Below are positions 40,207 to 52,167 of a DNA stretch of 64,000 nucleotides, in pieces (positions within the stretch are counted from its first letter, which is position 1; each line of letters begins with the position of its first letter). The stretch is from Prinsepia uniflora. Taxonomy: Eukaryota > Streptophyta > Magnoliopsida > Rosales > Rosaceae. The position numbers were made by a program, and so were the translations under genes. The stretch spans positions 28,537,066-28,601,065 of the forward strand of contig CM064870.1 of the NCBI GenBank assembly GCA_032719365.1, given 5' to 3'. The notes beneath the pieces were generated by a model, which saw nothing but the letters and a program-made list of their open reading frames with translations, did not search any database and was not told the DNA's origin.

Positions 40207-43007
40207 TGACAGGACCCGCCCCGATCCCACAGGGACCACAAGGGGACGTGCCCTGCTCCCGTCTGACACCCAATAATTCATACCAATTTTAACCACAAAA
40301 CATCAAATGCATAAATAACCAAATTAAAGTTATACATCAAATCCGAATTAAACAAATGTCAGACAAGGGATGAAATCCAAAATTACAAGATGCGAGCACG
40401 ACTCTAAAGTAAACCTGCGGGTACACCACCCAACAGGGGTTCAGGTACGCAGAAGTAGATCTATGCCTCAGCCTCAGGTTCCTCCTCTACCTCAGTATCA
40501 CGACCTGGAGGGGTTACCAAAAACATTAAGGGTGAGTGGACCGAAACTCAAGTTTATAAAATCATTTGATAAGTAAAACATATAATTTACCCCTCCGTTT
40601 TCCAAACATGCATGCAATCGTATTTAAAACCATCAATCATATAATATGAACCATAGGGCATATAATAAAACCATAAGTATAATTTTAGTTGCTGCACTAT
40701 ACACTCCAATCCCGACATCCCTGATATCTGACGTCCTTGACGTCAATAAGGTCACAATCACAAGGCTACGCGTGCCACTCGGGTCTCAATTTCCGAGTTC
40801 AATCCCCGAACCCCGTTCGGGTACAGCATCCCCGATGCTTAGCGTCATAGACGCTGGACGTTCTAGACGTCCGTGACCTCTCCGAGGTACCTCATCCGGA
40901 GGAGACAGTATCATATGGATGAATCTATACAGTGCAGTACCAAATACATTTTATTGATATTCACATGCAAGGCATATATATACCTAGATAAAATCCGAAT
41001 CAATCATTAAGTTTCATCAAACGGGCCTCAAGCCCAAATACCGTGAAACGTGCCATAACCATATTTTCCATATCATTAAAACCATCATTGTTTTTAGCAT
41101 GTGAATAAGTATAATAAACCAGAAAACATTTATGCACGCAAGGGTTTAAGAAAATGGCCCACTCACAGTACAGTCTTGCTGAAAACCGAACGTATACCCT
41201 CGTTCTGGTACGATTATACAATCCCTGTCATATCCAAAGCATATGCAAAGGTCAAAACAAACCCCTAACATTCAACCATGAAACCCTAGACCGAAACCGG
41301 TCCGGAAAAGCCGCCCGAACGCGCTTTCCAAGGCAATAACTCTCATTTTGACCAACTTAATGATCTCCGATCGACCCGAAACCACCTCCATTGGATTCGG
41401 ATCGTCGAAACCTAAAGAATGGTGGTGGTCCCACCAAAATCACTGTTCACACGCGCCCCCACGTGCCTGGTCAACCCTTTGGTCAACCGTGCTGCAGTAC
41501 TGCAGACGTCAGCATGACGTCACTGCTGACGTCAGCATGACGTCATCACTGACAGTGTCAGAGGACACGTGTCAGCAGTCCATTGGTCCCTGGTCTGACT
41601 GATTTCTGACATGATGACGTCAAAATGACGTCACTGCCGACGTCAGCATGATGACGTCATCAGATACAGTAACCGGGTCTGAGAACTGGGTCACCGCAGA
41701 CCCACGGTTCGACCCGATCTGTTCTCATCAACCCGACCACCATTTCTGATGGGATTTGTTCCTATGGACTCGTCTCAACCTCTTCAACGGTTCTGTGCAA
41801 TTAGAACTGGATTTTAGGTCGAAGAGATTACCTGAAAATCGACTGGAAGGTTGGCTGCCGGTTCTGGTTATCTTCTCCGGCGAGTCGACGACTTTCCAGT
41901 CACGGTCCTGGGTTCAAACTGGTCGTCAAGGTCCCCTGAATGTGTCCTAACAATAACCAAACAATGTCAACGTCAAAAACAGACGTTTCGAAGCAGGGAA
42001 GGAAAACGGGCATTCACGGGTTTACCGTCCTATCGCCGCCGTGTCGCCGTCGTACACCGTCCAGATCAGTTCCTCGTCGTCCTGTCGTCACGGTGAACCC
42101 AACCGTACGTTGGTTCGAGTCCCAGAGTGAAGGTTTGGATGGTTTGGTGACTTGGGCTGTTCGGGTTTCCTTCTCGGGTCTGGGAGGATTCCCGGCCGTG
42201 CAGGGTGGTTGTGGGGTGGTGGCCGGCGTCTAAGGGTGGCAGTTGGCCGCCTGGTGTTGCCGTGAGTGTGAGGTTGAGAGGTGAGGTGCTGGAGTGTTTG
42301 TTCGAAGGGGTAGCCGTGCTCACGGTTTGAGAGAATGAAATGTGAGAGTGAAAAATCTGAGAATTTAAAACAGATGGCTGGATGGAATGAAGGGCTGAGA
42401 TTCAATCTCAGCATAGGATCAATGGTGAGGATTTAAGGAAAATAAAACAATAAACTAACCTATTGGCCAACACAGATCCTTAATTTGGGGAATGTAGGGG
42501 ATGAGTGACACTTGTCACTCATCCAAGGGTCCAGATTGAGTTGATTAAAGTAATCAGATCCCATTATTATAATATTAATTTAATCCGGTTCTCGGTTGGT
42601 TCGGTTAAATTCGAAAAACTTCCGTGACCATAACTTCCTCGTACGAAGTCCGATTTCGGCGTGCCGCCTGTCTACGGACTCAGGACGTCGAGACCTACCC
42701 AACGGTCCTTGAGTCAAGTGAAAATTAGTTTCCAAGAGAAAAGTCAACATTTTCACCCTAACCGTCCAAATTACGGTAATGCCCCTGGACTTCCGATAGT
42801 CATAACTTTTTCCCTAATCGTCCGAAATGAACGTGCCACCTGTCTATGAACTCATGACGTCCCGAACTACGTCACGGTCATAGGTCAAAGTCCATTTAAT
42901 TTATAAATCAAAAAGTCAACAATTGGCTATACCCAACGCAAGGGTAAAAGCGTCAATTCACACATTAACTTTCAATATTAAAATCCTCGAATTCCCGGGG
43001 TGTTACA
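40207..43007 (-). repeat. 5' LTR of element B
   Basis: 2801 bp with TG...CA ends. It carries the longer version of the ACGT-core array: TGACGTCA at 41514, 41527 and 41538, with more copies around 41614-41660. Both conserved U3 blocks are intact (42646-42715 and 42815-42885). Confidence 0.92.
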
Positions 43008-43075
43008 TGCAAGAGCAGTATCCGTACTTGTTTCCGTAAACATTTCGGGGACGAAATTTCCTAAGGGGGGAAGGT
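43008..43075 (+). mobile_element. End of element C pol and polypurine tract
   Basis: After the B insertion, C coding resumes as EQYPYLFP followed by TAA at 43037-43039, matching the A terminus EQFPHLFL. An ATTTCG...CGAAAT inverted repeat (43042-43057) and the PPT AAGGGGGGAAGGT (43063-43075) lead directly into the 3' LTR. Confidence 0.88.
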
Positions 43076-45725
43076 TGTAACGCCCCGAAAAATCCAAAAA
43101 TTGTAAAATATTAAAATAATGTGAAAATGACGTTTTTACCCTTGGAGGAATATGGCTAAAAGTTGACTTTTTATTTAAAATACTTTTTGTACATTTTTCG
43201 ACGACCGTTGTGTAGGTCCCGAGACGCTGAATCCGTAGACAGGTGGCACGTCGAAAACAGAGCTCGTATGAAAAAGTTATGGGTCTGGGAAGTTCAGGGG
43301 CAAAATGGTCATTTGTGACCTCAAGGGTAAAATGGTAATTTTATGTGGATTTTGATTTGACGGTGAAGAGGATGATTATCATATGATTTTCAAATGCTGA
43401 TTCACTTCCTTTAAATGCAACTAGTGACATCTGTTAACCTAAGCATCCACTTAGTGGCATTAGGTCATTTGGTGTCCAATTACAATAATTAACTAATTTG
43501 TACTGTTGCATAATTAACACTATATGCAACTGAAAACACAGGGAATACACAGAACACATCCTCTCTTCAGTTTGATCGATTAGCAGCAAAACAAAAGAGA
43601 AATTAGTGCACTAGGGTGATCAATTAGGGTGAATTGGAGAGAAAAATCGAAAGAGGAACAAAGAAAACCCAGATAGAACCTTGCTGGGAATACCCGAAAA
43701 ACCACCCAAGACCTTAATTCTCGATTTTGATTGTTAAGACGGTTTCGTGTGAAATTGAGGTGATATTAAGCTTTCTGGGAACTAGACGACTCGAACCCAA
43801 TCAACTGGAACAAAAATTGGAGGTGAATTGGTGACGAACAAGCCCTGCAACTGTTTCGGAAATTCGAGCTTGAGTTCGATTACTTAGAGGTAATAATTCA
43901 TGAAATTGATTTGAATTTCGTGTTTATAATGGACCTATGATGCTTCTAGTATGATCAATTGAAGGAAACAGGCTGGTTTTGGGTAGAACCCGAATTCGAA
44001 CTCATCGGGTGTTCATCGTGAGTCGAGGATTGTGAGGGCTTGTGTGATTAAATTGAACTTATAGAACTATAATTTGGATTGAATTGATGTTAATGAGTGA
44101 AAGAACGGACACAATTGAGCTTGAATTGAAAGAGATTGCACCGGGTCTGATCGCGAGTTTCAGACCCGTTTATCAGAGAAACGGGCGAGGAAGGAGCATT
44201 GTAACAGTGCACTGTTCACGGCGCGTGGCTTTCACGCGCAGCCGCTTGCGATGGCGCGTGACCGGGAATTTGAAGGAGGGTTCAACACACTTTTTGATGC
44301 TCTCGATGATACGGACCAATTAGCGTTAGTTTCGGGTCAATCGGATATGAATTTAGAGTAGTTTTGCATACCCGAAGCGTATAGGTTACGTTTAAAATAA
44401 TATTATTTTATTCCGACGACTAGGAAATTCATACAGGAGATTATGTAACGAGTTAGTAATCTGATATTATTTGTTTGACATGCCCGAATACTTCCAGGAC
44501 GTCGGAGGAACACGAACAGCTTGAGACTGAACAATCTGGACGGTGTGTGAGTCGGCTTTTGTTTTCTACCCTAAATGCATGCATATATGTTTTAAATGTC
44601 TGATAATATGATTTGAAATGATTTGGTATGATTGATACTTTGATATGATGATTTTCGGATTCTTGGAATATTATATTATTTTATATGCTTTTGGGCACGA
44701 TTTTCGAGAAAACTATAAAACTGATGTTTCGAGCTAAGGCTCAGGGTTTGAACTTGATTTTGACTCGGATTATGAGTCTAGTATTAGATTTGATGGATTT
44801 ATATCATGAATGAGATTGTGATTGCGCAGGTTTGCGTGAATTGGTTTATGGATTTGAGAAAAGTGTTTTTGGGCTTAAAGCCCAGTTCACAAATGGTTTT
44901 GATATTAAATGCAACTGTTTTCACTGGTTTTCATGATTAGGATATATGAGGGCTTTCGGTGTGGAATATGTTTCCCCCGAAATGGACCCTGGAGATAACG
45001 CTCGCCTCCGGGATGGAAGTGTTTACCGCGGAGAGGTCACGTAGCACGGTATGTTGTCGTGCAGCCAAATGGAGGCTCGATTCAGACCAGATGTGCTGGA
45101 TTATATGGAGGTCAGTCAGTGATATGTTCATAACGACCTGGTTTGCCGGCTGGTGATGTGTTCACAGCGGCGAATGCTCGGGATTTGAGCGGTCCTTGAG
45201 CCTATTGATTTGCACGCATTGCAGGGATAACGTGGTTATATATTGGACCTGGATCTTGTGTTTTTATTTCTGTTTGAGATTTATGTTCATATCTTGATTA
45301 TCTGATTTATAAGTTATGATATGCATGCATGTTTGTGAAACTGGAGGGTAAGACTGTATTTTGTTAAATGTATTTCTAAACTTTATTTTTGTCCACTCAC
45401 ACCTTTGATGTTTTAATTGCCCTCCAGGCCAGTGCACAGGTAGTGAGGCTAATATCGAGGCAGAGGAATAAACAGACCGTTGCGTACTCAGACACTTTAC
45501 AGTGTAGGATTTTGATCCCTACTTGTAAATATTTCCTATGCTCTGTAAACCTATTGACTAGGTCAACGGTCTCGGAATACTGAACTATCCCTTGTCTGTC
45601 ATTGTTTATCGTTTGTTATGTTCTATATGTATATATTTAAAATTACTTTTGGTACTTTCGAGTTATTGTCAGACTGGAGCAGGATCTTTCACGGTTATCG
45701 AGGGATAATCGGGATGGTCTTGTCA
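43076..45725 (+). repeat. 3' LTR of element C
   Basis: 2650 bp, starting TGTAACGCCCCGAAAAATCC and ending GGTCTTGTCA, followed by the TGAGA target-site copy. It retains the U3 region deleted from the 5' LTR, including one conserved block (43198-43265) and the CACTGTTCACGGCGCGTGG region at 44210-44230. Small frames such as those at 44084 and 45389 are shadows without coding support. Confidence 0.93.
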
Positions 45726-45730
45726 TGAGA
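45726..45730. repeat. Target-site duplication TGAGA of element C, right copy
   Basis: It is identical to 13887-13891 and joins the outer LTR sequence (CATGAGA/CCCAGTTG) once element C is removed. Confidence 0.9.
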
Positions 45731-46706
45731 CCCAGTTGTGGATTTGATAGAATTCGAGGAATCCTGGTTTTATGAAGTGTTGAAAGACACTGTTTTCGGG
45801 CTTGTGACCCATTTGATGATATTTCGGGCTTATGACCCCATTGATGATATTCGGGCTTGTGTCCCTATGATTTTGAGTTTAAAAACTCAGATTTTATTAT
45901 AGGGCCTCTGGTTGTGAATATGTTTCTCCTGAGAGCACTCTGCAAATATGCTCACCTCCGAAGTACGAAGAGGTCACGATGCGCCTGCTGTCGAGCAGCC
46001 GAGAGAGGTGGCAACCAAGGGAGGCTCGACTCAGAAGTACGGTATATGTGATCGATCAATGATATATTCACGAGGATCTGGTGATTGTCGGCCGGTGATG
46101 TGTTCACGGCGAAATGCTCAAGATCAGAGCAATCCTTGAGCTTATGGGCACGCGTTACTGTGATTAGAATCGTGGCTGATGATTTGATGTTGAGTTTAAA
46201 AACTTGTGAGTTTAAAGACTCGGATTTTAACACCGTGATTTGATTTGGACTAAGATCCCACATGTTTATGTTTTGGGCTGAGCTCCCACATGTCGTTGAT
46301 TTGGTTTTGGGGCTGAGACCCTAACGAGGAAATGGCTTCAATTGAGAAACATTTTTCACTGGATTTGATTTGAATAGCAATACATCTTGCTTTTCAGAAA
46401 GTAATTGAAATTCCGTTTTCTGATGTATGCATGATTTTACGTGAAGGGTATAAATGTCTTTTCGATTAAATTGCTTTTATAAATGTTATTTTTGTCCACT
46501 CACAGCTTTTATGTTTTTGATACCCTTCAGGTTGATCGCGGATGTGAGTTGTAGTAGAGATCGAGACATCACATGCCGTTACTAATCCTTGCATACTTTG
46601 GATAACCCCGAGCGGGTTACGATTTTATTTTTTGTCTGACACCATGTGTCAGACGGGAGCAGGCACATCTCGGGATAATCCAGAGGGATTGGGATGGATC
46701 CTGTCA
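45731..46706 (+). repeat. 3' LTR of the outer element, part 3 of 3
   Basis: This is the U5-side part of the outer LTR, homologous to 5041-5932. It ends GGGATGGATCCTGTCA at 46706. The next base begins coding sequence of a peroxidase exon, so this is the right boundary of the whole nested cluster. It holds GGGCTTGTGACCC-type and GAGTTTAAA(A/G)ACTC repeats near 45795-45895 and 46190-46230. Confidence 0.82.
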
Positions 46707-47220
46707 AGGATTCTCCGGTGAATAACCATAGTTTACGGGGATTCAAAATCATTGACAATGCAAAGGCTAGAATTGAAGGTATATGCAAGGGAGTTGGGTC
46801 CTGTGCTGATACAGTTGCATTTACAGCAAGGGATATCATAGAATGAGTAAGAAAAATTAAGCACCTCGATCTCTCCTTTGCTGATTAATTTAGGCATTCC
46901 TTATGTGGAGAAATTGATCCATATGATTGTTAATGTAGACTAGAGGGCTTAGGTATATGGTTCCCAGTGGAAGAAGAGACGGTAGCGTTTCGACAGCTTC
47001 TCAAACATTTTGGTTCCCCCGTCGTTCAATGTCGACCAACTCACTCAACTTTTCGCAAGCAAGAGCTTCACACAAGAAGAAATGGTCACTCTCGCTGGTA
47101 AACAATAAACTTAACTGTGCCTTGTGAAACAATCAATCGCAAACACAGATATAATGAATCCGATAATTGGATGTGCGGGCGCACACACCGTCGGCCGGTC
47201 CCATTGCGGTTCTTTCAGCA

Positions 47221-47225
47221 GTATA
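47221..47225. repeat. Target-site duplication GTATA of the copia element
   Basis: GTATA precedes the left LTR; an identical GTATA at 52376-52380 follows the right LTR. Removing the element and one copy restores the peroxidase reading SFS-S-ILYNF. Confidence 0.92.
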
Positions 47226-47433
47226 TATAAAACATAAAGGAGTTGAATAGTATATTTTATATATCTTGAATTACAACTATACATAGCTTTATATAGGGAT
47301 TGTACAAGAAGACAAGATCCCAAAGATCTGCCATTGACCAAAACAATTTCCTAAATGAATTGATTCCCCAAATCAAGTTGAGATTGTCAATTACAACAAT
47401 TAGGGAGGAGAATGAGGATCGTATATCTCAACA
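47226..47433 (-). repeat. 3' LTR of the copia element
   Basis: 208 bp, minus strand from TGTTGAGATATACGATCC at 47433 to TTTTATA at 47226. Unusually the 3' end is TATA rather than the canonical CA. The boundary is fixed by the target-site duplication and by the PBS of the other copy. Confidence 0.9.
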
Positions 47434-47440
47434 TGCCTCC

Positions 47441-50400
47441 TCAAGTTGGTGAGTGGATATCATACACTCCTAACTTGCCAAGGAGAAAAAGAAATGGCGC
47501 CTTTCCAAGTGCTTTCGTGAACAAGTCAGCTAGCTGCATCCTTGTTGGTGTATACATTGTGGAAATTAGACCGGAAATGAGATGTTGTCGAACTAGATGG
47601 CAATCTAGTTCAATGTGTTTTGTTCGCTCATGGAATACAGGATTTTTAGCAATATGCAGTGCTGATTGGTTGTCACAGTGAAGAGACGCGGGACCAGAAT
47701 GTGTGACGTGAAGATCTTGTATAATGTATCTAAGCCATTTTAACTCACAACAGGCGTCTGCCATGGCCCTGTACTCTGCTTCAGCAGATGATCGTGAAAC
47801 CGTATTTTGCTGCTTTGTTTTCCATGAAATCAAAGAGTTTCCAATAAAGACGCAATAACCGGTTACAGAGCGTCTTGTGGTTTTGCAGGTGCCCCAATCT
47901 GAGTCACAGTAGGCCTTGAGTTTGAGATCATTTTCAGCAGGAAAAAATATGCCCTGTCCTGGTGAATTCTTAATGTAGTGTAGTACTCGCAAGGCTGCAT
48001 CAAGATGTGGCTGATGTGGTTCATGTATGAAGCGACTAAGAACATGAACTGAAAAACTTATATCTGGTCTAGTCACCGTCAAATATATGAGTCGTCCTAC
48101 CAAGCGGCGATACCGAGTAGGATCTCGTAATAATTGCCCTTCTGTAGGTTTGAGTCGCAGTGTCTGTTCCATGGGAAAAAGGGCAGGTCGTGCCCCTAAG
48201 AATCCAACATCATCAAGGAGCTCAAGTGCATATTTACGTTGTGAAATAAATATGCCTTTGCTGGATCGTGCAATTTCTATGCCAAGAAAGTATTTTAGGA
48301 GCCCCAAATCTTTGATACGAAACTGTTGATTGAGAAAATCCTTGATCGATTGAATGGCATGAGGATTATTTCCTGTAAGCACAATATCATCAACATAAAC
48401 TAAAACAACAGTAAAAGATGTTTTAGTGGCCCTTGTGAACAAAGAATAGTCAGCCAGAGATTGTACAAAACCAGCATCTTTAAGAGCAGCAGTGAGTTTG
48501 GCAAACCAATTGCGACTTGCTTGTTTTAATCCATAGAGTGATTTTTGTAACCGACATACCAAGTTCCCCCCTTGTCGGTTAAAACCGGGAGGAAGGGTCA
48601 TGTATACTTCTTCAGTCAAGTCACCGTGTAGAAAAGCATTTTGCACATCGAGTTGATGGAGAGGCCAATTGCGAGCAGCGGCAATGGCGAGAAGGCAACG
48701 AAAAGTCACGAGTTTGGCAGTTGGAGAGAATGTCTCTGTGTAGTCAAGGCCCTCCTTCTGGGTATAGCCTTTGGCAACGAGGCGGGCTTTATACCGTTCG
48801 ATAGTACCATCAGAATGATATTTCACTTTGAAGACCCACTTACAACCAATGGGTTGTTTGCCTGCAGGTAAAGAGGTGAGAACCCAAGTTTTATTTTGTT
48901 CAAGTGCTTGTATTTCCTTTGCCATAGCTTCACACCAAAGTGGATCAGTGGAAGCTTGGGCATAGGTAGTGGGCTCAACGATTTTGGAAACGGCTGCAAC
49001 AAAAGATGTATGAGCAGGGGATAATTTATGATATGAAAGAAAATTAGAAAGTGGATATCGAGTACCCTTACCCCGTGTAATGGCAGAAGATGAAGTAGAA
49101 AGAGTAGTTGGCAAGATACTGTTACAATGAAAGTCTCTGAGAAGTACAGATGGTTGAGGAAGGCGAGTGGAACGACGAAGGGGAGCAGGTGGAGACGCAT
49201 TGGGTGGGGACTGGGGAGGTGGAAGAATGGAGGAGTCTGAGGAAGATGGGTGAGGGGTGTTAGGGAATATGGGGGGAATAAGTGGGGATGATAAAGATGT
49301 GGGGGAAAGTGGAGTATGGCTAGAGACAGTGGGACCCATGGGAGTATTAATTTGGTGAGGAGATGGAGAAGCCGTGTGTGGAAGTGAAGCTTTGGGGCTA
49401 GTAGGTGGAGATGATGTTTGAAAGGTAGGGAGAGTGAATTCGGTGGGCCCCAGGGTAATTGGAGATAGTGGGTTAGGTGGTAATGATGAAAGTGGAGTGA
49501 GTGGATGGTGGGTGGGGGTGGGAGTACACGAATTATGGGAAGAAAGTGGGTTGGGTGTAATGAAAGGAAATGTGGTTTCATGAAAAACCACATCACGGCT
49601 GACCAAAAATTTGTGAGTAGTAAGGTCATATAATTTGTATGCTTTTTGACCAAAAGGATACCCCAAAAAAATGCATTTATGGGCTCTTGAATCAAATTTA
49701 GTGGTGGGTTGAAGATTGGTAGCATAACATAGACAACCGAACACACGCAAATGGGAGTAAGTAGGTGGTCGACCAAAAAGAATTTCATATGGTGTTTTGT
49801 CATGGAGAATGTGTGTGGGAAGGCGATTTATAAGGTAAGCAGCGGTAAGGATACAATCACCCCAAAAATGCAACGGAAGGTTGGCATGTAAGCGAAGTGC
49901 GCGCCCCATTTCGAGAAGATGACGATGTTTCCGCTCAACAACCCCGTTTTGTTGGGGTGTGTACGTGCATGTGTGTTGATAGATGACACCATGTTCAGAA
50001 AAAAAGGGTTGTAAAGAGGAAAATTCTCCACCATTATCGACGCGGATGGCTTTTATGCGGGTGTTAAATTGTGTGGAGACAAAAGAGAAAAAAGACTTAA
50101 GCAAACCTTGTGTGTCAGATTTTAATTTCATCAAAAAAACCCATGTAGTGCGGGAAAAATCATCAACTATAGTGAGAAAGTATTTTGCACCTGAATGTGA
50201 GACAATTTTATGTGGACCCCATATATCACAGTGAATTAAATCAAAGGGTGCAATACTCTTGATTGAACTGGTGGGAAATGGTAATCGAGTTTGCTTAGCT
50301 AATGGACAGAAATCACAAATGTGTTTAGGAAGAGATATATCGGAAAAAATCTTAGACAATACATTGAGTTTGGCATTGGATGGATGTCCCAAACGAAGAT

Positions 50401-52072
50401 GCCAAACATTATTTTGGACAGTCACATGATAGGTGGAGGAAGAACGGAGATGTGGAGCAAGGTGATGTGGGTCGAAGTAATACAGGTTCCCATGCCTCCT
50501 ACCCAATCCAATCATCTTCTGCGTGCGCAAGTCCTGTATGCAGCAAAAAGTGGGAAAAAAACAAACAAGACAATGTAGAGATTCAGTTAGACGTGAGACA
50601 GAAAGAAGATTGACATTAAATGAGGGAACACAAAGGACATCAGTAAGGTGAAGGAGATCATTAAATTGTATTGTGCCAAGTGAGGTGATTTGTGCTTTGT
50701 CCCCGGTGGGTAGTCCAACTGGTGGAAGAGAAGTGTGTGAATGAGTAGTAAAAAAAGAAGAAGAGTGTACAATATGGTCAGTAGCGCCACTATCTATGAT
50801 CCAAACTTCCGAAGATCCAAGTTTAGCATTAAAACTAAAACATGAGGAAGATTTCAGACCTGCAAAATTTTCTTGGGTGTCTTCCTTACCAATGGCATCC
50901 ATAATTTGCTTGCACTGGTCAATGGAGAGATGCGGTGCTATGGATTGAAGGTGGTGAGTTGGTGGTTCTGGTCCTTGAATATTGTTGGCAGAGAATTGTT
51001 GTCGGTGCCGAGAATGATTTGCGTGATTATTCCTCCCTTGATTTGTACGACCGCTTCCGTCTGATCGTGGTGGTGGCAATGGTGGCTCTCTATCATGCCA
51101 TTTGTGTCCAGGGGGAAAACCTTTGAGAAAGTAGCAATTCTCAATATTGTGTGTGTTGCCATTACAGTAAACACAGTGTTTGGATGCTCGCTGGTTGTTA
51201 CGGGAGATGCTACCACTATGAGTGGAAGAGTTGTTGCGATTGGTGCCAGACATTGGTCTTTCAAAGGTGTTGTTTTTCCTGCTAATATTTGAGGAACTGA
51301 ACATGGCCATTTTCTCATTGGTATTGGTGGAGATAGTCGCCACTTGTCGCTGCTTTTCGTCTTGGAGAAGGAGGCTATAAGCCTTTCGAGTAGTAGGCAG
51401 CGGTGTCATCAATAGTATATTGCTGCGAGTCCCAGCAAAAGATTCGTCAAGTCCCATTAAAAGCTGCATAAGGTGTTGTTGTTCCTCACGATCCATGAGA
51501 GATTTTGTTGCGCCACAAGCTCTTCCAGCTGGGCATGTGTCAATTTTCTTGTGGAATGATAATTCATCCCAATAGCCTTTAAGTTTGGTATAGTAGGAAG
51601 TGATGGACATCTGTCCTTGTGTCAGTGTGGCTATTTCCCTTTCAATTTGAAAGATTCCAGGTGCATTGATGGTGGAGAATTTCTCTCCAAGGTCAGTCCA
51701 CAGTTCGTATGCAGAGTCAGTGTAAATGACACTATTAGCAATTTCTGGTTCCAACGAGTTGGTGATCCACGATAAGACCATATCATTGCATCTCTTCCAG
51801 CGACTATATTCGGTGGGCTTGGTCAGTTCTGATGGTGGCTCAAGAGAACCGTCAATGAACCCAGTTTTATTTTTGGCACTTAAAGCCGTCTTGATTTGTC
51901 GACTCCAATTGCCATAGTTGTCGGTGGATAAAGGCATCTTCACAAGGAGTGCTCCAGGGTGATCAGATTGGTGCAGGAAATATGGGTGGTCAATGTCTGA
52001 GTAGTTATCAGGAATAAAGAGACCGTCATTGGTCTTTTTGGTGTGTGGTTCTTCTCTCTTGTTGTCTGCCAT
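47441..52072 (-). CDS. Ty1/copia gag-pol polyprotein (1543 aa), intact
   Basis: A single frame carries gag with PYFLHQSDHPGALLV near 30-44, then a CCHC knuckle (CVYCNGNTHNIENC, about 300-313). The protease has IIDSGATDHIV at about 425-435. The pre-integrase HLRLGHP motif (558-564) leads into integrase with a zinc region (HICDFC), CDIWGP, RVDNGGEF and NGVVERKH. A proline/serine-rich linker covers about 840-970. Reverse transcriptase spans about 1060-1300 with YVDD at 1226-1229. RNase H has AYCDSDWG (about 1387-1394) and SSAEAEYRAM. Integrase before reverse transcriptase is the defining copia order. The TGA stop overlaps the purine-rich TTGAGGAGGCA that abuts the 3' LTR. No breaks were seen, so it could be functional. 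Confidence 0.96.
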   Translation of the reverse strand: MADNKREEPHTKKTNDGLFIPDNYSDIDHPYFLHQSDHPGALLVKMPLSTDNYGNWSRQIKTALSAKNKTGFIDGSLEPPSELTKPTEYSRWKRCNDMVLSWITNSLEPEIANSVIYTDSAYELWTDLGEKFSTINAPGIFQIEREIATLTQGQMSITSYYTKLKGYWDELSFHKKIDTCPAGRACGATKSLMDREEQQHLMQLLMGLDESFAGTRSNILLMTPLPTTRKAYSLLLQDEKQRQVATISTNTNEKMAMFSSSNISRKNNTFERPMSGTNRNNSSTHSGSISRNNQRASKHCVYCNGNTHNIENCYFLKGFPPGHKWHDREPPLPPPRSDGSGRTNQGRNNHANHSRHRQQFSANNIQGPEPPTHHLQSIAPHLSIDQCKQIMDAIGKEDTQENFAGLKSSSCFSFNAKLGSSEVWIIDSGATDHIVHSSSFFTTHSHTSLPPVGLPTGDKAQITSLGTIQFNDLLHLTDVLCVPSFNVNLLSVSRLTESLHCLVCFFPTFCCIQDLRTQKMIGLGRRHGNLYYFDPHHLAPHLRSSSTYHVTVQNNVWHLRLGHPSNAKLNVLSKIFSDISLPKHICDFCPLAKQTRLPFPTSSIKSIAPFDLIHCDIWGPHKIVSHSGAKYFLTIVDDFSRTTWVFLMKLKSDTQGLLKSFFSFVSTQFNTRIKAIRVDNGGEFSSLQPFFSEHGVIYQHTCTYTPQQNGVVERKHRHLLEMGRALRLHANLPLHFWGDCILTAAYLINRLPTHILHDKTPYEILFGRPPTYSHLRVFGCLCYATNLQPTTKFDSRAHKCIFLGYPFGQKAYKLYDLTTHKFLVSRDVVFHETTFPFITPNPLSSHNSCTPTPTHHPLTPLSSLPPNPLSPITLGPTEFTLPTFQTSSPPTSPKASLPHTASPSPHQINTPMGPTVSSHTPLSPTSLSSPLIPPIFPNTPHPSSSDSSILPPPQSPPNASPPAPLRRSTRLPQPSVLLRDFHCNSILPTTLSTSSSAITRGKGTRYPLSNFLSYHKLSPAHTSFVAAVSKIVEPTTYAQASTDPLWCEAMAKEIQALEQNKTWVLTSLPAGKQPIGCKWVFKVKYHSDGTIERYKARLVAKGYTQKEGLDYTETFSPTAKLVTFRCLLAIAAARNWPLHQLDVQNAFLHGDLTEEVYMTLPPGFNRQGGNLVCRLQKSLYGLKQASRNWFAKLTAALKDAGFVQSLADYSLFTRATKTSFTVVLVYVDDIVLTGNNPHAIQSIKDFLNQQFRIKDLGLLKYFLGIEIARSSKGIFISQRKYALELLDDVGFLGARPALFPMEQTLRLKPTEGQLLRDPTRYRRLVGRLIYLTVTRPDISFSVHVLSRFIHEPHQPHLDAALRVLHYIKNSPGQGIFFPAENDLKLKAYCDSDWGTCKTTRRSVTGYCVFIGNSLISWKTKQQNTVSRSSAEAEYRAMADACCELKWLRYIIQDLHVTHSGPASLHCDNQSALHIAKNPVFHERTKHIELDCHLVRQHLISGLISTMYTPTRMQLADLFTKALGKAPFLFLLGKLGVYDIHSPT

Positions 52073-52150
52073 TATAGATGTTGAATATTGGATGTGTTGA
52101 ATATTGGGTGTAGTAGGTGTTGAATATTTGGTGTAGGTTCAGAAATTTGA

Positions 52151-52167
52151 GGATGGCTCTGATACCA
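52151..52167 (-). promoter_or_regulatory. Primer-binding site of the copia element
   Basis: TGGTATCAGAGCCATCC on the minus strand starts at the base next to the 5' LTR. Its first 14 bases match initiator tRNA-Met, a better match than in the gypsy elements here. Confidence 0.9.

Larger units (their letters stand above)
32893..43007 (-). mobile_element. Ty3/gypsy chromovirus B, complete element
   Basis: In minus-strand order: 5' LTR 40207-43007, PBS 40192-40203, gag-pol 40081-35708, PPT just above 35595 and 3' LTR 32893-35595. It belongs to the same family as A but is an older insertion: its LTRs differ by several substitutions and by indels (2801 against 2703 bp). It is inserted into the chromodomain coding end of element C. 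Flanking bases are TGCGA (32888-32892) and TGCAA (43008-43012), a 5-bp target-site duplication with one mismatch. Removing B rejoins the C coding frame. Confidence 0.95.
13892..45725 (+). mobile_element. Ty3/gypsy chromovirus C, plus strand, twice interrupted
   Basis: Element C has a 5' LTR (13892-about 15460), tRNA-Met PBS, gag and protease fragments (15548-16949), reverse transcriptase to integrase fragments (30373-32892), the tail of the chromodomain region (43008-43039), a PPT (43063-43075), a 3' LTR (43076-45725) and a TGAGA target-site duplication. It is invaded by the A tandem at 16950-30372 and by element B at 32893-43007. Frameshifts and stops in gag and pol make it dead. Its protein is related to but clearly diverged from A and B, so it is a different family of the same chromovirus group. 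Confidence 0.9.

Noticed and set aside
48823..49803. 326-codon frame overlapping the copia polyprotein on the same strand
   Set aside because: Its composition (Leu/His/Pro-rich) reflects an alternative frame of the proline/serine-rich linker of the true polyprotein, and no domain is visible.
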